A DNA stretch of 64,000 nucleotides. It comes from Typha latifolia (lineage: Eukaryota; Streptophyta; Magnoliopsida; Poales; Typhaceae). Each line of letters starts with the position of its first letter. The first letter of the stretch is position 1. Below the pieces are notes generated by a model. That model saw only the letters and a list, made by a program, of their open reading frames with translations, did not search any database and had not been told where the DNA came from. A program made the position numbers and the translations under genes. Location: NCBI GenBank assembly GCA_019914945.1, contig CM034110.1, forward strand, positions 5,287,808 to 5,351,807, in the 5' to 3' direction. Shown here piece after piece: positions 1 to 11,700 of the stretch.

Positions 1-15
1 GAGTTACCAACTTAC

Positions 16-1267
16 CATTAGGGTGGAGGACTTGTCCAGTGATATAAGAGGAATCAAAGGAGGCCAAGAAGACGTAGCAAGGAGCGATCTCTGTCGGCTG
101 CGCCGCCCTCCCCATGGGCACCTCCTTCCCGAAGTTGGCCACCATCTCCTCCGGCATCGACGCCGGTATGAGCGGCGTCCAGACCGGGCCGGGGGCTACT
201 CCGTTGACGCGGATCCCCTTGTCGACGAGCTGCAGCGCCAGGCCGCGCGTGAACGCCACGATGGCGCCCTTCGTCGCCGTGTAGTCGAGCAGCTTGGCGT
301 TCCCTTTGTACGCGTTTATGGACGTCGTGTTGATGATCGACGCACCTTCCTTCATGTGCTTCACCGCAAACCTTCAAGCGAGAGAGACGAGGAAATTTAT
401 AAAGAACACCCTCTAGTTTGCAGTTATTATCATATCATATTATATACCCAGTGAGAGATTAAAAAAAACTTAAATATCCAAAATATCCTTTCAACCTGAA
501 ATTCCATGTCACCCCTAAATTCTGTTACTTCCAAAAATTAAAAATAAAAAACAAATAAATTGGAAATAAAAATGCCTTAGATCCTTTAGTTAAGGTTAAA
601 ATCTCAAGAGGAATAATGTCAGGAGAAAGATAGGATCATTTCAAAATTTTCTTCGAAAACTGTAGAAAAGAAATGTTACTTGGTGACGAGGAAGTAGGAG
701 AATATGTTGGTCCTGAACACGCGCTCGAGCTGCTCTTCAGTGATGTCAGTGATACAGGTCTGCACGTACTGCTCGGCGGCGTTGTTGACGAGAATATCGA
801 TACGGCCGTAGGCGTTGGCGACCTCTTCTACCACCTTCCGGCAGTTGTCTTCGAAGCCGAGATCGCCGGGGATGGCGATGGGGTCCTTAGCGTTGGTTCC
901 CCTCTTCACCTCCCGGAGCATCTGGAGCGTGTCGTTGGCGTCCTTGTCCTCGTGCGACTTCACATAGGTGAACGCCACCGTCGCTCCCTCTTGCGCAAAG
1001 CAGTGGCACACCGCCCGCCCTATGCCGGAGTCGCCGCCGGTCACCAGCGCCACCTTACCCTGCTTGCAAAACTTAGATCTAACTAACCACGAACCGAATC
1101 AAAAATCATGTGAAAAAGAGCGAGAGAGATAGGAAAAAACTGACATGGAGTTTGTTTGCGGGCTTATACTCATGGCTATGGGCTTGAGGAGTGGGCTCCA
1201 TGAGGTGCTCTTTCCCGGGCTGGGTCTGTTGCTTCTGGGGAGGGAACTGCTGGCCTCCGGAAGCCAT
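16..1267 (-). CDS. Glucose and ribitol dehydrogenase-like short-chain dehydrogenase (3' end off the window)
   Basis: Three exons read on the minus strand: 1145-1267, 680-1059 and 16-371. Phases close across both introns. The last exon ends at a GTAAGT donor, so a short final exon lies left of base 1. The spliced protein starts MASGGQQFPPQ, has a Gln/Pro-rich N-terminus and then a classical SDR fold: the nucleotide-binding TGGDSGIG, the NNAAEQ segment, and the catalytic Tyr-x3-Lys as YTATK after INAYKGNAKLLD. It closes with SYITGQVLHPNG. This matches the plant family called glucose and ribitol dehydrogenase homologs, about 290-300 aa, which are NAD(P)-dependent and typically seed- or dehydration-expressed; the substrate here is inferred only from the family. 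The exons are much more GC-rich than the flanks, with strong GC3. The start ATG is the first one in frame with the conserved N-terminus. Confidence 0.93.
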
Positions 1268-1448
1268 GATACTTCGATGTGAGCAAGGTCTGGAACACGA
1301 TACCTTAAAGGAGAGAGGAAGGACGAGGAGAAGACGAAGAGTGGTAGTAGTCTTAGAAGAGGAGGGTAGCAGTGTGGTCTTTGACGCAAGAGAAGAGAGC
1401 ATTCAATGATCCTAAGAGGAGGACGGAGAAGAGAGAAGGTGGAGTGAG

Positions 1449-1454
1449 CACGTG
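1449..1454. promoter_or_regulatory. G-box / ABRE-like CACGTG upstream of the dehydrogenase gene
   Basis: A CACGTG palindrome sits about 180 bases upstream of the dehydrogenase ATG. ACGT-core elements of this kind bind bZIP factors of the abscisic-acid response. That fits the seed- and ABA-linked expression known for this dehydrogenase family, but function is inferred. No convincing TATA box lies just downstream; a TATATAAA-type sequence on the minus strand lies further out, near 1660-1671. Confidence 0.35.
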
Positions 1455-1893
1455 TGATGGTGCGTGGCATCACGATGTTAGACGTGAGAGAGAGATCTAC
1501 CAATGTATTCGCACGCGTCGCCTCCTCATTAAACGTACACTCTCTTCCTCTTTACCGCTTAAGAGACCCTTCTCATCGGTTTTTTCTTAATCACTAACTT
1601 TATTCCTTTATTACGGTTCAAACTAATTAATGTAGAACTGTTAAACTTACCAACTAAGCTCTTTATATAGATGACCAACTTACGACAGTTGAAAGAGTGC
1701 TACTTCATGTGTCTTTGATGGAGTAAATGAATTCATATTATATACGTATCCATGTTACACCACCGTTATCATCTTAAAAATAAATTTAAAAAAAAAGGCG
1801 AAGTAGTTATCTAGAACTTTTGCAGCTGACATTGTTACTTCTAATGCTCATTTGATCACAGAGACTGTTGACAAGAAATTGATTTTTCTAGGA

Positions 1894-2175
1894 GGGCATT
1901 GTTTGGTTTGAGGTTAAGTGCTGAACTCAATTAATTAGTTTTATTTTTTATTAATATTTTTGAAGAATAAATTTGATTAGATATAAAAAAGATTAAAAAA
2001 AATTTGATTACTTAATTAGTTTAGAGGTCACTGAATCAATTTAGGGGGTTCTAAAACTTAAAAGCAAACAATCCTCGAACTTGGTTAGTTAGTCTTATGA
2101 TTAAATATGAAAAAGATAAAAAGATATTTGATTAGTGAACTAGTTTAGAGGAGATCCCTAAACTCAACAAGACAT
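1894..2175 (-). mobile_element. Two adjacent Tourist-like MITE copies, the second truncated
   Basis: The segment 1894-2070 opens with GGCATTGTTTGGTTTGAGG and closes with a degenerate AAAGCAAACAATCC end. It is the reverse complement of the elements at 8218 and 9891, sharing the AGAATAAATTTGATTA core. A second copy (about 2071-2175) follows directly and repeats the same core, TTAGTCTTATGATTAAATAT, then CTAGTTTAGAGG, but lacks its outer end. Orientation is opposite to the other two copies. Confidence 0.6.
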
Positions 2176-2190
2176 TAATCTTTATAAAAT

Positions 2191-2362
2191 TAACCAATTC
2201 TAGTAAACTTTAGTAGATATCTTTCCCTACGACTAAGGAGGTTATAGGATCAACTCCAATCCTAAATAATTTTCACCCAACCACATTATTTAGAGTTGGA
2301 GTTGATCCTATGACCTCCTTGGTCATAGAGAAAGGTACCTACCAACTCTATAAGAATTGATT
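2191..2362. repeat. Foldback (hairpin-forming inverted repeat), arms about 75-80 bp
   Basis: The left arm, about 2191-2270, contains AGGATCAACTCCAA; the right arm, about 2286-2362, contains its exact complement TTGGAGTTGATCCT. The pairing extends imperfectly outward through the AAGGAGGT/ACCTCCTT and CTTTCC/GAAAGG blocks. The loop is about 15 bases (TTTTCACCCAACCACA region). It could be a foldback MITE or a hairpin-RNA locus; the sequence alone does not decide. Confidence 0.7.
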
Positions 2363-3432
2363 TTTGAAAAATTTAGATTTCACACGAGCAAAAGTTTTTT
2401 CTTTAGAGGGCGCACCTGGTACGAATTAGAGATATTATCGAGGCATCCACCCCATTAAGTTTTGCTATAATCCGGTTGCAATTAAATTCTAAACCTTCTT
2501 TTAAGCTTGCTTGCTCTACTAGCTTGAAGGAAGGATCAATGAGTAGATTGCTCAACATCTTAGTCTTAATTCCAAGAGAGCATTAACAAAAAAAATGGGT
2601 TGTGGCTTGCCCATCATCTTCCATGATTCATCTTCATTTCCTATGAATAAGGTCAAACTCGGCTAGTTTTCTCCTCATGAACAAATGCTTTGTGAATAAT
2701 TAAATCTAGGACTATATAATGAACCTTCAACATCATAGGCATTACCATGCACCAAGTTTTCCTCTTCATTTTCTTCTATGGGCAAAGTCTGGTCGCGGAG
2801 AGTGCAGACTCATATAAGAGTATATATGCTTTTGTTTTTGTCTCATACCTCAAATATAGTAGAGCTCCAAATTTCAGGCTAGCTATAATAGAGCTCTAAA
2901 TTTGGAGTCCCATCTAAAAATTTAAATCCCGGCTCAAATACTATTCAACTTTTTAAAATTTCAACTTTGCCCTATAAAAACTCAATCGAAAATTTAAATT
3001 ATATCTATATCTTTTATTAAATAATTCAATTAGTTAAACTAAATATATAATTAGTTTTATTAATCAATTTTTAACAAAAATAGTATCATTAGATCAAGAA
3101 CTTTAAAATGAGTCTAATATTAAATTATTTTTAAATTTTTTATTTTTATTTTGTGTAATATATTTTTAATGTGTTTAATTAAAATAGTATTAATTTAAAA
3201 TTATTTTTAAAACTATTGAATATTAGTCTTATTTTAAAAATGTCGATGATAGTTTACTAATCATATATTTTTTATTTAAAATAATAATAATATTAATATA
3301 ACCTATTAAATTATAATATATATTATATTAATTAAATAATAAATATAGAGTCCGATGCAAATATAAATGAACCTTATGGGGTGCAATGTTTTAAATTGGA
3401 ATAGCCAAGCAACCTCCACTTAGGCAATATAC

Positions 3433-3435
<3 letters not shown>

Positions 3436-3470
<35 letters not shown>
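3436..3470. repeat. (AT)n microsatellite
   Basis: An uninterrupted AT dinucleotide run in the intergenic spacer, preceded by ACATATACATAT. Confidence 0.95.
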
Positions 3471-3474
<4 letters not shown>

Positions 3475-4086
3475 GAATTTTGTACACGGAAAACTGAGAA
3501 ATGGACACTTATCTCCATTCTCCACAACAATACAGTTGAAAGATGTAGTTTGATTATGGTAATCGTTATGAAGGGTATATACATATCTTGATATAGAATG
3601 GTTAATTTGGAGAAAAAAAGTGTCAAAAGCAAGGAAAGAAAAGAAATGAAAATTACTGGACAAATAGGACTATCATTAGGTTCTATGGCACCACATATAT
3701 ACATATACCTAGTGACACAATAATATGTGGCACACCAACTCCCACAAAGAACTCTTATGCAAAAGCAGTTCAATTCAAGAAGGCAAACTATCACTTCTTT
3801 TCTTTTAGTTGGAAAACTTTCATACTTAAAACTTTGGATTGACTTTCATAACACAACAACTTCAATAATATAGGAAGAGGTGATGGCAAAAGAAACATAG
3901 ATTCACTATCTTAAAGGAACTTATTATTGGAATTGTGAAGTCAACCAATACAGGGATGACAAGAGCAAAAGAAAAGACTAAGCTCTCTCTTCTTCCTAAT
4001 GCATAAAGAAAAAAACCACCGTGATAACTGATTAGAAATGTGATAATTGATTAGAAATGCTAACATTTATGAGAAAATCAAGATAA

Positions 4087-7000
4087 TTAGGTGAAACAAA
4101 CTTCAAGACCTTTCCCTCCAGCTTCAACTTTCAAGCAGTGAAATCCATGAGACTCGAGCTCAGCAGTTACCTTGTCCACAATTATGCTTGATAATACTGA
4201 TTAATGTGTCAAGGGACCAATGAATGTTAAGATGTAGAGCACAGGTAAGATGTAGAGCACAGGAACCTTAGACGAAAAGCAGGTGCAACATGAGAAAAAT
4301 AAAAAACCTAGTACATACTAGCATCATGATTTCCCATGAACATATAATGGAATAACTTGCCATTTGTAATAACCCAAAGAAAAAAAGATTGATAGTTCTA
4401 TTGTGCTTGTGCATGCCACATTTAGATGGCACATACATATCAGCCAAAGAATTATATGACTATTTAAAACACATTCATGGAAAGGAAGAGGAGATAGCAA
4501 TAACTCAATAACAATAGAAATCTCATACCACTGTTCGTGCCTACTGACTACTATTATATAAGCCTTTATATGGTGAAGAGGGTTATGTGGCCATAAATGA
4601 ACAGAGTAAGAACATATCACCAGGAAAAGGTACTTTTCTGGTTCATATAATATAACTTATTAAATTTTGATCTAATTCATGTGTTAAGATAATATCATGA
4701 AAATCAAAGTCATCATGTATGTATACAGTATATCTAGTTAACTCATATTAAATATTCTCACACAATGAAGGATGAGCAACTGAAACTGTCAATAACCCTA
4801 GTTCTGAACTAATAACATGCTTTATCAACAAAAAAAAAGAAGAGGAAAAACTAATAACATGAGGAGATGTTAACATGTGGCCTTTTCAAAATGGAGAACA
4901 TGTTTGTCATTGACAGTTACTTAAGGTGATAGACAATATATATTCAAAAGATTATCCAGTTCTTCATAATTCCAACAGACCAAATCCTTGTGACTGAATC
5001 CTCTTTGACCAAAGAATAATTTAAATGGCATCCTTAGAGAATACACTGCAACATACTTACAATCTGCAACATGATCCCCTTAACTAATTTATCATGTTAT
5101 CACTTACCTCTACTATGCCTATGATTTTTTAAGAAGACAATAATTCCATCTCAGAGTAACTTAAAAAAATTAATAAAGAGCTTAGCCATCTTGCTAGAAT
5201 CAAATGAAAGCAAGAGGAAAACAGTAATTCAAATTTGCAAAACAGTTCCTTCTCCTCTATATTTAAAGTATATACAGAGACCAACATCCAACAAAGGATG
5301 TTAGAGGCCATCATGAACTAAACTAACCAAACCATTTATCTGGTCCTCTTAGAAAGGAGTTTTGGAAAGGCATCCAGTATTCCACTCCCCAACCAAAATT
5401 TTTATTTCAAACAATAAATGCATAAATCAGTGAAATTGCTGTTCCTGAACAATCACTTTTGATAGAGAGACTCTGTATATAACAACATAATAACATATAT
5501 ATTCAAATGGCTCAAATAATTTTCATTTTACATGATTAAAGCAAGATCAGAAGAAAAGAATATAAAACTATTCCCTATGTTTTAATGACCAAAAGAAACA
5601 TAAGGTTCTTGTACATAATCAGTTCAATAATTACTTTAAAGAGACTAATGACAACAAAAGGGCTATCTATCTGAGGCTTAGAAATGCCACTAAACTGGGA
5701 ACTCATAAAAGTTTTATCTTGTATAAGGTGTATGACTTCATCACAAACAAAAATCAGATTGCACACAAGAGTTGAGCAATTAATGAGGGGTCATATTTAA
5801 GGAAGTCCAACAAAATGAATAGAAAAGAGTCATAGACACCTGTCAATATGTCAAATGAACTTGGTGTCAATTCTTATAAAGGATGAACCAAAATTCAGCA
5901 AATGTGCATAAGCTGTAATTCTGCAGTTTCTATCAAAGCATAAGCAGTAGCTCAAATATAGATGAAATGTAAGATCAAGGCTGTAAATCACATTATGAAA
6001 CTGAAACGAAAGGTAAACTAAGATAATCAAAGCAAGGATACATGTAGGGAGCAAAGTCAAAACACAGCCTCCACCTCCAGCTCCAGTTAGCTTAGAAGCC
6101 AATTTATACTTCAGAGTCGTTCGAAGCACCGTTTCTATAGAGGCATGACTAACCCCCATGCACTGGAGTAATCCTTGGTTCATCTCCATTAACTCCTGCA
6201 ACTTCTCTTCCTTTGCATTAATCGCTACTTCATCCTGCGCAGATGACTCAACAATAGCCGACAATTCCTGGCTAATTAAATCGACTGCAATAAACACAGA
6301 AGCCATTGCATCTGGATGCCTGGATGCTCTTTCTGATACACCGGCAACCAACGCCTTAGTGTTCCTCCCAACCCTTGTATTAGTGATGAGCATTCTGATA
6401 GGCGTGCTAGATTTAATGTTAGTCAATTCCCCCTTCTTGAACTTGATCATGCTACCTGACATATGAAATGCACTGACATAAAACTCTATAATGCAATATT
6501 CCTAATTAAGAAGCAAGATAGTAAAACATAGATATCATTCTATACCAAAGGTGCTGACAGTGTTATCGATACCGGAAGGCTTCCCATGGATAATCTTTTC
6601 ACCTTCAAAAGCCCATTTATTCACCAACTCCAGCTCACTCTGCCCAAATGCCAACCAACCTCGCTTCCCATTCTTCTCGACGCAAATGGCATCGGAAAGT
6701 GCAAGAAGAGCCCCTGAAAGCGACACACAGAACGCCGCCGATGACCCCAAGCCTGAGCCCAGCGGAAGATCGGAATTCACAACCGCTTTCCCAGGCTTAA
6801 ATCTAGAACCAGAAAAAAAAAATGAAATTTTAATAGCTAAAATAGAAAGAGAGTTATGCAGAACATAGATTAGTACCCGTGGATGGAGGTGTAGAGAAAG
6901 AGGAAAACTGAGACGCCAGACGAGAGCCAAATCTTGGCTTCGGGGATGTTGTGTTCGTCGACCAGGGTAGAAATCGAACTCCAGATTTGTGGCGTGCACG

Positions 7001-7345
7001 GAATTGGGTTCCAATCCGGAGAAGGAACAATTCTACCACCACCAAAGGCTTCTTTCAACCTCGAGCATGGCCAGGAGAAGACTAGATTCATGTCCTTCAA
7101 GTCCAACTCCACGGATCCTTCACCAATCTCTGCGAAAAAAAAGAAAGGGAACTTGGCATCTCTAATCTTAATATCAAAATCGAGAAGAAATTGGTAGAGA
7201 TCGGAATGGGACCGGAGGGGGAGGGGAGGAGGCAATGGACGTGGGTGTAGAGGTCGATGGCAGAGGCGACGGCGGTGGAACCGTGGACGACGGCGTGCTC
7301 GCCGGAGAGGATGATCTTTCCCGGCGCGCGAGATCGGACCTCCAT
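4087..7345 (-). CDS. MVK: Mevalonate kinase
   Basis: Five exons on the minus strand: 7213-7345, 6877-7129, 6546-6802, 6042-6455 and 4087-4196. The sum is 1167 bases, encoding 388 aa, close to the roughly 380-390 aa usual in plants. It phosphorylates mevalonate to 5-phosphomevalonate with ATP in the cytosolic/peroxisomal mevalonate pathway. GHMP-kinase motifs appear in order: [17 protein letters not shown] at the N-terminus (residues 5-21), [11 protein letters not shown] (about 147-157), [15 protein letters not shown] with the acidic catalytic residues, [11 protein letters not shown], and [10 protein letters not shown] near the C-terminus. The start is the ATG directly before EVRSRAPGK. Exon 1 is GC-rich. 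The first intron is only about 83 bases, with a weak GTCCCA donor; the last is about 1.85 kb. The final exon encodes a short tail ending LEVCFT. No lesion was seen, so I call it intact. Confidence 0.95.
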
Positions 7346-8725
7346 TTCTTCTTCTTTTCCTTTTTTTCTCTTCTCTCGCCCGCTGATTGCTTTCGTCGGT
7401 TGCACAGCAAGAGAGTGGGAGTAAAGAGCAAATCCAGAGAATCTCTGTACGGGCCCACAGGTCAAACCGCACACTACTATCGTTTTATACCAACCGATGG
7501 TACTTACTCTCTCGGTAGCCTCACGCTCTCTAACTCTAAATAATATAAGAAAAAATTATTTAATAGTTTGGTGGTTTAGTTTTATTTGATTGATGACTCG
7601 ATAGTACGATTAATTTTGAAAGAACAGCTTGATAGTGCAACGGTTTGGATTAGATCTTGGTGACATTTAGTTTGAAGCAATTGTTCGGCGACGCATGTAG
7701 CTTGAAGCCTGTCTAGACTAGGCAGCTAAAAATTCGGTGAAGTCTAAATGTCTCTATATCTAAAGAGGGTTAGTCCTTTATCAAACTCATATCTTAGCCT
7801 TCGAGCTAATAAATAATTATAAAAGACAAACAAATATCATTTTATTTTTATTTTTTTATCTCTTTTTTTAGGATCACCACCCCCCCCCCCCCCAAAAGCC
7901 ACATCAGCATAGCAAATTGCCCATAAATTTAAGAAGAATTATGATCTAACAACCATCATAAATATACTCCAACATCTACCCATATGAAATCAACTAACTC
8001 TATACCCTTACTGAGAGAAATTATTTTTTTCTTTTTTTCTTTTTGACAAAGGAACGTGGCCTTGTTTCATTCGTTAACATAATTACTTCTTCCAAACTTT
8101 TTTTTTCTTACTAAATTTTCTAAATTTTACCAAGAATGTAAAGTCTTATGTTTACTGGGAAGCTAATTAAGTTGTTGATTGACTTACTAAAACGTGCTCG
8201 AGAAAATTTGTAGTTAAGGCCTTGTTTAGTTTGAATTCAGAGATCCAACTGAATTAGTTTAGAAACTTCTAATCTAGTTTAGTAACAAAACATCTTTTTA
8301 TTTTTTTTTCCATATCTAATTAAGTTTATTCTTAAAAAAATTAAGACTAAAAAATAAGACAAACTAATCGAGTTCAAAACTTAGCCTCAAACCAAACTAG
8401 CCCTAAACTCTCTTAAGTAACTAACTCATGCTATAGTTTAATTGAAAGGCAGATTGATGATCATAATGGCACAGAGTAAAATGTCTGATTACAAGTTACT
8501 ACACTTGCATAAAATTATAAGTTTATAATATCAGAAGGAAGCTTTCTCTTAAATTTCCTTATAAAAAGTAAGTGCATTACATACTCAAGCTGGCCCATTC
8601 TAGCACCTCAAAACTTAAAAGGCCAAAAAAAATAATGTAACAGAGAAAAGAAGTGTTGCATATCAAAACTTTAGTGGTGTTACGTTCCTAATTGTAGCAA
8701 AAGATTCCATACAAGCACACTACAA
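7346..8725. other. Intergenic region between mevalonate kinase and SAS10 genes
   Basis: This is the upstream region of the mevalonate kinase gene and the downstream flank of the SAS10 gene. It contains a poly-C run of about 14 (7880-7893), T-rich tracts and one Tourist-like MITE (8218-8403). No gene is supported. Confidence 0.6.
8218..8403 (+). mobile_element. Tourist-like MITE, about 186 bp
   Basis: It begins GGCCTTGTTTAGTTTGAA and ends TCAAACCAAACTAGCCC, imperfect terminal inverted repeats. TAA flanks both sides (8215-8217 and 8404-8406), as expected for the 3-bp TWA target duplication of PIF/Harbinger (Tourist) elements. It shares about 180 bp with the copy at 9891-10072. It is non-coding. 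Confidence 0.75.
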
Positions 8726-11700
8726 TTAACTTTTGAATCTAACACTGCGGCTGATGTTTGTGTTAATTCCAGATAATTCACCACCATATGGACCTGTGGG
8801 CTTCCTAATGTCACGAACTTGCCCTTTCCGTCGGACAACCGCCTTTTGGTGCTTAATCTGAACAATAACATAAAGAAAATGAATACATCGTAATGAATCT
8901 GCAATTGCATTCAGACAGTCGATTTCAATTAATAAGACATTAATACCTTGTATTTCTTTCGTGGAATTTTTGCAGTTTTCTTCCTAGATCGAGTAAGCCC
9001 TCGGTTCTTCTCCATCTGCAAATATTAAATATAGGTTTACAACTACAAGAATTATCTAACTTACAATGTTCTCCCAGGAATAGGCCTAACCTGATATGTG
9101 ATCTGCCTCTTGCCATCTGCTTCATTTTCCTCCAATAATGGAACAATGGGTGTCCTGTCACATATTTGATGAGAATTCTCCAAATATCAAAAAATCGTAA
9201 TATTACCACTATAAGATGAACAAACAGCATCTGATATTTTTCTCATTTAAGAAACATACTTTGCTTTATAGAAAAAAGAAACATACTTTGAATATATTTG
9301 CTCTTTCGCCATGAGTTTTTCAGCCCGTCGTCTCTTGACCTCCTTGTAAAATTTATCTTCTGACTCTCCTGTTTCATCATCTTGGGGAATTAAGTCCATG
9401 GACTCTCCTTCGAGATGTCCATCTCCATCTTCCATATCTTCATCATCATCATCATCATCAAGAGACTTGGTCCCTACTCTTGCAAGAACACGAAGCTCAT
9501 GTTTCCTCCGCCTTTCCCCAATATTGTCTCGCTTGGGCAAGTCATCATCACCGGAAGCAAACTAAAGGATATGACATTACAGTACATGTTAATATCAATT
9601 CATTATAACAATGTGATGGCAGTCTATGGACTCTTCTGGAAAAAGAAAAAAAAATGTGATGGCAGGATATTACCAAAATGCACATAATTCATAACTACTA
9701 TATCTTGACGGGAAGAAATTATGAACCAGAACCAATTGTAGAGCACTGCACACATGGAATGCTGCCAAACGTGTTTTTTTTTTCAAAAAAAACATGAGGC
9801 TTTAAGATATTTTAGCTACATCCTCAAAGAAGCTAGGTATAGTTAAAAATATGCACTGCAAATGCAGATATATCCAATAATATCATATAAGGCCATGTTT
9901 GCTTTGAGTTTAAAGACCCCTGAACTCGTTTAATGACCTCTAAATTAGTTCAGTAACTAAACATCTTTTTATCTTTTTCATATTTAATCAAATTTATTCT
10001 TAAAAAAAATTAAGACTAAGAAATGAAACTAACTAATCGAGTTTGGGACTTAGTCTCAAACCAAACAAGCCATAATCTACTAGTGCATCATAGCAGCATT
10101 GACAACTATACAGGAATTGCTCTACTCCCCACACATCCACTTTGGAAGAAATAATCCTGAAAGATCAAAGAAGAGACTATATTCTTTTGAAATGTTCCAA
10201 AGTGAAATTCTAAATTCAATGAATTAAGTTCTAGAAATCTATTTATATTACAGAAATGCCTAATAGCACCTGGTGCAAAAATACCAGGGAAACTCTTAAG
10301 TTATCCTGATGGACAGTAAAACAAAAATTTACAGAACTCCTTGCTAGATGATACAGCAAAATATAATATAGGGTAACTAAAGGCCTGAAAACTGGGATTT
10401 CTTTTCAACTGAAGGTGTGAAAGAACATTGTCATTCATTCAGCTGTTAATTCATCTAGCTTTCAGGGAATCATAAACTCATGGATATGACTATTGTACTT
10501 TTTTCATCAGCGAACAGTTGTAATATGTTTGGTCAGTTAATTTAGTAATATCATTGTCAACAAAATAAATGGTAACATTTGTTATAATTATCAGATAGGA
10601 CAGTAGTACTTAAAAATGGGCATGTACAGCATATTACTTCAAGCTTTAGAAACAATTGCAGTCTGAGATTCAGTCATTCAGAAAGGTTTCTGTGTCATTG
10701 GTCAAGGCAGTTCTAGCCGAAGGAAATCCTTTGACAGGAAAATATTGCCAAAGCAATAATTTATGTGAAAGGTAGTATGTGCTATGCTGCTAAGCAAATG
10801 CTACGCTAACTTGGTACCCAGCATGGTAATGCAGCATGTGCACCCAGCCTTCCTTGTCCCCTGTTGGCCATCCAGCATGCATTTTCTAATTAATATTTAA
10901 AAAGATTTTAAACAATGTAAGTAAAATCTCTTGGATATATTATTCCGATTATTCCTAAACAATGAATAATCTTTATGTATATTTATATAAACAGATTACC
11001 AACGAGGGCCGTGCCGACTGGCACTTACTGTGACAACGGCCTACCGGCACACAGCACGAGGGGTGCCACACGGCACCCCTCTAAGAGGATCCGCAACTTA
11101 AATTTTTATTTCACTCGATCCGACCCGACCCATCACTCCTTCCTCCTCAGTCTAGGGCATCCCGTCTCGTGCGATTGGCGATTCGGGGGTGACGAGACGG
11201 CGGTGAGACGATAGCAAACGATGATTATGAAGTCGACAAGGAGCGGCGATAGCTAGTCTATAACGAGCGGCGAGTGGTGAAAGGTGAAGGTGAGTAGTCT
11301 CCCTCATCTTTTTCTCTCCCTCTCTTGCGGCATGGCCGGCACGACCTACAAGTGCTATGACACGTGCCATGCCGATCGGTGGTTGGCACGGCCATCTATG
11401 GATTTTACCCTTTCTTCATTTGCAACACATGAATAACTTAGGTAATAAGAATCTAAACAAAAGCTAAAGATTAGTCCCAGTACATGCTTCTGAATCCTTC
11501 TAGTCTGACAATGTAAAGACTAAAGAAAAGGAATACCAGAAAAAAAACCTCCAAGCATGTGATTTGAAGACCATAAATACTTTCATCTCAATTTTGATTA
11601 CCTTAGATTTGCTTGCTTTAGTTGCAACCAGTTGGGAGAGTTTACTTAGTTGTGTCACATTTTGCTGCACCTCATCATCAAAATCATCTCGTGTTTCAAG

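Larger units (their letters stand above)
1268..4086. other. Intergenic region between dehydrogenase and mevalonate kinase
   Basis: AT-rich spacer with no supported gene. It holds the presumed dehydrogenase promoter at its left end, two adjacent MITE copies (1894-2175), a foldback (2191-2362), a very AT-rich tract at about 2990-3350 and an (AT)n run. Short open frames at 3391-3794 overlap the microsatellite, have no recognisable domain and were not accepted. Confidence 0.6.

Noticed and set aside
3391..3794. Two overlapping minus-strand frames of 90 and 124 codons
   Set aside because: Their ends are encoded by the (AT)n microsatellite, and there is no recognisable domain or splice support.
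6870..7472. A 200-codon minus-strand frame covering mevalonate kinase exons 1 and 2
   Set aside because: It reads through intron 1 and is in frame with exon 2 only; the conserved N-terminus is in a different frame, so splicing is required.
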